Source: Pigoraptor vietnamica (taxonomy: Eukaryota > Opisthokonta > Filasterea). From it: DNA of 11,339 bases. Every line of letters begins with the position of its first letter. The stretch's first letter is position 1. The notes beneath the pieces are model-generated. The model made no database searches, was not told the origin of the DNA, and was given only the letters and a program-made list of their open reading frames with translations. The DNA is taken from NCBI GenBank assembly GCA_943704525.1, contig CALSCQ010002112.1, positions 1 through 11,339 on the forward strand, written 5' to 3'. Below are positions 8,636 to 11,339 of the stretch, one piece after another. The position numbers were made by a program, and so were the translations under genes.

Positions 8636-9854
8636 GCGCCCCACGCACATGCCATCCGACGCATTGGCACAAAGTGGATGCATGATGGCATACACAACGG
8701 TCATGCTTTGAGCACACAGACCCGAGTGCACAACATGTTGCACACAATATTGACAAAAACATGAAACTGTCTCAACCGATACGCACCCCACTCAGTCGCG
8801 AGGTGGCGCGACATGGCGTCAATGCCGGCCTTGGCGGACCCCGCGTGCACTTGGAGGGGCGAGCCCGTGTAGTGCAGCGTCATCGTGACGGTGATGATCG
8901 ACCCCTTGGTCTCCTTCAGATACTGTTTTGTGTGTGTGTGAGTATGTGTGTGTGCGTGCGTGCGTGTACGCGCGTGTGCAAAACAAGGCGAGCGAGAGTT
9001 GGACGTGACCTGCGACACCCTTCCTACGCCTAAACCATCCACAGGCACCTTGTGAGCGGCCTTGCACGTGTTGAAGGCACCGAGCAGGTCAATCTCAATC
9101 ACCGTCTGCCGTCATTTCACGCGCACGTAAGCAACGGCGAGGGTGGGCAAGCACACAGACCTTAGGTGTGGCGGCACACCAAGGACCCATGCCGTACCTT
9201 GAACGCCTTCGCAGAGAGCTTCTCGGCGGGCGCGAGGAAGTTGCCCGCGGCACCGCACACTGTGCGTCAACACACAATATATGAGCCCACAAAGACACGA
9301 AATTCACTTCGGCACGTGACTCACCAACAAAATCGATGCGGCCAAACTTGCGATGGCCCTCCTCAAGCGCCTTCTCGATCTGGGGACCAAAAGGCATTAA
9401 GACCTTGTCACAGCGACATCCGCACACTCGCCCACGGCGCTCATAAAGAAGAATAAGAACACTCTCCCTACCTGCTCGGGGAAGCGCACGTCCGCTGCGA
9501 TCGCAAGGCACTGGCGGCCCGTCTTCGACGACAGCTCCTTGGCGGCGTCCTGCAGCTTGCTGAGGGTGCGGCTGACGATGATGGCGTCGCACCCGTGGCG
9601 CATGAGGGCCTCTGTCATGCCCTTGCAAATGCCACTGCCGCCGCCTGCGGATTGGACCACGCGAGAGCCCATCAGCGAAACATCGCCGAGTGTAACAAGC
9701 TCTGGCGGCTAAGCGAGTGTGCAGAGAATTCCGATGGCAGCAATACACACAGTGGCTGGAGGGTACGCACTGACAATACCACGTATACGCACTCGCCTGT
9801 GACAAATGCCACCTTCCCGCGGAAGATATTCGGCGCAAAGACAGAGGACGCCAT
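7927..9854 (-). CDS. Peroxisomal 2,4-dienoyl-CoA reductase (DECR2/SPS19 type)
   Basis: NADPH-dependent SDR enzyme that reduces 2,4-dienoyl-CoA to 3-enoyl-CoA, needed for beta-oxidation of polyunsaturated fatty acids. Nine exons in sense order: 9854-9797, 9644-9472, 9379-9325, 9259-9198, 9105-9049, 8922-8787, 8492-8418, 8243-8103, 8003-7927; 277 aa, all phases closing. The Rossmann motif TGGGSGI is residues 19-25, with Arg45 after the second strand fitting NADP use and Asp71 in AADV. CGAAGNF is 97-103 and is typical of this family. HAGSAKAG holds the conserved SDR lysine (Lys166). The position of the usual SDR tyrosine is Ala162, as expected for dienoyl-CoA reductases. APGPIEG is 191-197. Near the end, VVDGGAW and YPD are family hallmarks, and the last residues SKL form a canonical PTS1 peroxisomal signal. 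The ATG at 9854 is chosen for its context; an in-frame ATG at 9869 would add five residues. The first intron is GC-AG. Confidence 0.94.
8592..8633. repeat. (CA)21 microsatellite in an intron of the reductase gene
   Basis: Twenty-one uninterrupted CA units (TG in the gene's sense), within the largest intron of the gene (8493-8786, 294 bp). A shorter imperfect ACACACACAC run adjoins it at 8582-8591. Length is likely polymorphic. Confidence 0.95.
8930..8976. repeat. Imperfect TG/TGCG dinucleotide tract in a reductase intron
   Basis: Alternating purine-pyrimidine run (GTGTGTG, then TGCG units, then CGCG) just next to the 3' splice site of the intron 8923-9048. In sense it reads as a CA-rich tract ending in the acceptor AAAACAG, so the repeat takes the place of a normal pyrimidine tract. 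Such alternating sequence can adopt Z-DNA. Confidence 0.75.
9645..9796 (-). other. GC-AG intron, first intron of the reductase gene
   Basis: The sense exon ends ACAG and the intron begins GCGAGT; the acceptor is AATCCGCAG. Joining ACA G to GC GGC GGC AGT restores VTGGGSGI exactly. The nearby GT dinucleotides (from 9792 and 9788) were tested as donors and break the frame. GC-AG introns are a known minor class, about 1 percent or less in most genomes. Confidence 0.8.
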
Positions 9855-10259
9855 TTCACGACAGTACACGCTCTCGCAACTCTGCGAATCGATTTCAAGA
9901 GGAAAGCGCGTCCACTACGAAGTGCAGTTGCGTTCGTAAACAGTCTTTGACGCTAAATCTTAAAGCTGTCGTCGCAGCAAAGACTGACAGTGCGGAGGTG
10001 CGGCGGAGAAACTCGGACAGGTCACGTGCCTTATGTTCCGCGCTGGTAACACATTTCACGCGAGCACTCGCTAAAAGGAAGTGGAGCAAACAGCCAATCG
10101 CAAGTGCGCCAAGTGACACCACTGTCATGCAACAACGTGACGCCGTCCCGTCGTTCGCATCTAAAGCGTGTCGTTCACATAGACAGAGTGAGGGGGAGAG
10201 AGGGAAGAGAGGGCTTGCTGCAGACGCATCTGCGCCCACTCGATAGGGCCGTTGCCAAC
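9855..10259. promoter_or_regulatory. Divergent promoter of the reductase and carrier genes
   Basis: 405 bp between the two start codons, with no coding signal. It contains a CACGTG box at 10023-10028 (GTCACGTGCC), a CCAAT box at 10094-10098 and a GA-rich stretch at about 10189-10212 that would lie in the carrier leader. No clear TATA box is seen for either gene. The short spacing makes shared control possible. Confidence 0.6.
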
Positions 10260-11126
10260 ATGTCGAGCGAAAGCACTGCGCGGGTGGTGAAGGACACACT
10301 GGCGGGGACTGCCGCGGGCATCGCGCAGGTCCGTGTGGGCCGTCCACGCCCATCCCTATTGTTGCTGCACGTTGCCTGTGGTTGTTAGAGGGCGCCTAGA
10401 AGATGCCGGCCGTTCAATTCATTGCATCTAACCCTAAGGAGTGACTCGTTTTCGCCGCTTCCCAGGTGCTTGTGGGACAGCCCTTCGACACGATCAAGGT
10501 GCGCCTGCAGTGCCAGCCAGTGGACAGGCCGATTTACAGCGGATTTTTCGACTGTGTCAAGAAGACAGTTGCGAACGAAGGGCCCCAAGCCCTCTTCAAA
10601 GGTGAGAGTGAGCGCAGGGTGTGCTCCGTTTGCGTTGGGCCACGTGCGGGTGTAAGGGGCGTGTAGGGGGAACTGTGTGAGTGTGGCGAATGGGAGTGTA
10701 AGTGGCGGTGCTGTGAGTAGAAGGTGAATTTGAGCGAGCGTCGGATGGATTCAGCAACGGGCTCGGCGTTACTTGCGTCTGTGGAGTGGTGAGACTCTGA
10801 CAGTGCATGTGTACAGGCACTCTCCCGCCGCTCGTGGGCATTGGCGCGTGTGTGTCCATTCAGTTTGCCACTGTCGAGGCCGTGAAGCGGCACTTTCAGG
10901 TACGTACGTGCGTGTGTCACGTAATGTGTGCACATACGTATGTGTGTGCATGTGTGGCTCTGTGAGTTCGACGTGCAGTCATTAAGCTGTGGCTGTTGTC
11001 TGGTCTCAGGGCGGCGACAAGAACAAGCGGCTTAGCTATGGCGAGCTCTACTGGTGCGGCACTGCAGCGGGCATCGCGAACAGCGCCGTGGCAATTCCCG
11101 TGGAACACATCCGTATTCGCATGCAG
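10260..11126 (+). CDS. Mitochondrial carrier (SLC25), Ymc1-like, 3' part missing
   Basis: Inner-membrane solute carrier of the tripartite SLC25 family. Exons are 10260-10328, 10466-10601, 10817-10899 and 11010-11126; 135 residues are visible and phases close. The ATG at 10260 gives [20 protein letters not shown]. Repeat 1 has the signature P29-F-D-T-I-K-V-R36 after the first helix ([12 protein letters not shown]) and [10 protein letters not shown] before helix 2. [17 protein letters not shown] is helix 2. Repeat 2 starts at about 106 and has the signature P126-V-E-H-I-R-I-R133. PVEHIRIR with LVGQPFDT and [10 protein letters not shown] resembles the fungal Ymc1/Ymc2 group, reported to move amino acids such as glutamate or glycine, rather than carnitine carriers. 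Substrate is inference. The second half of repeat 2 and all of repeat 3 lie beyond the window. Introns are 137, 215 and 110 bp; intron 1 has a good branch site CTAAC at 10428-10432. Confidence 0.88.
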
Positions 11127-11173
11127 GTGCGAGGCGTGCGACACCGACACAGATCATGCTTTCTCCTCTCTCG

Positions 11174-11174
<1 letters not shown>

Positions 11175-11215
<41 letters not shown>

Positions 11216-11244
11216 ACACACACACATACACACAGACACACACA

Positions 11245-11339
<95 letters not shown>
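11175..11339. repeat. Long compound CA microsatellite at the window edge
   Basis: About 165 bp of CA units reaching the end of the window, broken by single-base changes (G at 11211 and 11235, T at 11227 and 11251) that make CAGA and CATA units. The last 80 bp or so are pure. It lies in intron 4 of the carrier gene, 48 nt after the donor GTGCGA at 11127. The true length is unknown because the window ends inside it. Confidence 0.95.

Noticed and set aside
9855-9869. Upstream in-frame ATG at 9869 of the reductase gene
   Set aside because: It would add MYCRE before MASSVF. The ATG at 9854 has a purine at -3 and G at +4 and gives an N-terminus of the usual length. The longer form cannot be excluded.
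10428-10437. Exact telobox CTAACCCTAA
   Set aside because: It lies in carrier intron 1, 28 bp before the acceptor, where CTAAC is best read as the branch site. It is not an array, so it is not an interstitial telomere.
10260-11126. Carnitine/acylcarnitine carrier, which would pair neatly with the beta-oxidation gene next door
   Set aside because: The first signature context LVGQPFDT and the second PVEHIRIR fit the Ymc1 group better than carnitine carriers. Repeat 3 is missing, so the substrate is left open.
11032-11337. Cys-Val repeat proteins encoded by the CA tract
   Set aside because: Long CV runs are simply the translation of GTGTGT in the minus direction through an intronic microsatellite.
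1-11339. CRISPR arrays, insertion sequences, phage, plasmid or viral genes
   Set aside because: No spaced repeat array, transposase, integrase or viral hallmark was seen. The repeats are simple dinucleotide or short promoter words in a eukaryotic gene setting.

Overview
This window is nuclear DNA from an intron-rich, GC-rich eukaryote, most likely a fungus and probably a basidiomycete. That placement rests on the gene content (an eIF4G carrying an MA3 domain, a Ymc1-type mitochondrial carrier, a peroxisomal 2,4-dienoyl-CoA reductase ending in SKL). It also rests on 65-294 bp spliceosomal introns with short exons. I cannot name a genus. Four protein-coding genes are supported, two complete and two cut by the window edges. 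Both edges lie inside introns made of simple sequence (28 A on the left, about 165 bp of CA repeat on the right), which looks like a contig that stopped at low-complexity DNA.

Layout: (1) 45-5233, minus strand: translation initiation factor eIF4G, eight visible exons, 1392 residues visible, C-terminal end missing. (2) 5234-6897: a 1.66 kb divergent intergenic region with no convincing gene. It holds the eIF4G leader, two predicted hairpins, a CATAGTGA direct repeat, three CACGTG boxes, a TATA-like element, a pyrimidine tract and a probable intron in the RPL17 leader. (3) 6898-7662, plus strand: ribosomal protein L17 (uL22), two exons, 174 aa. (4) 7663-7926: a tail-to-tail spacer with a GC-rich hairpin and an A12 tract. 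(5) 7927-9854, minus strand: peroxisomal 2,4-dienoyl-CoA reductase, nine exons, 277 aa. (6) 9855-10259: a 405 bp divergent promoter. (7) 10260-11126, plus strand: the first four exons of a Ymc1-like mitochondrial carrier.

The genes fall into two divergent pairs. eIF4G and RPL17 are both translation genes, and the reductase and the carrier are both organellar metabolism genes, so each pair could share control elements. That is inference from position only. I did not find an evident new multi-gene system. The unusual signals are in splicing and regulation: 5' splice sites in which position +4 is C in 12 of 21 introns, one GC-AG intron inside the NADP-binding glycine motif, an excess of CACGTG palindromes, and near-duplicate candidate splice donors in the RPL17 leader.

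Exon joins were derived by hand from reading frame, splice consensus and family similarity. All frames and phases close, but no transcript evidence was available.
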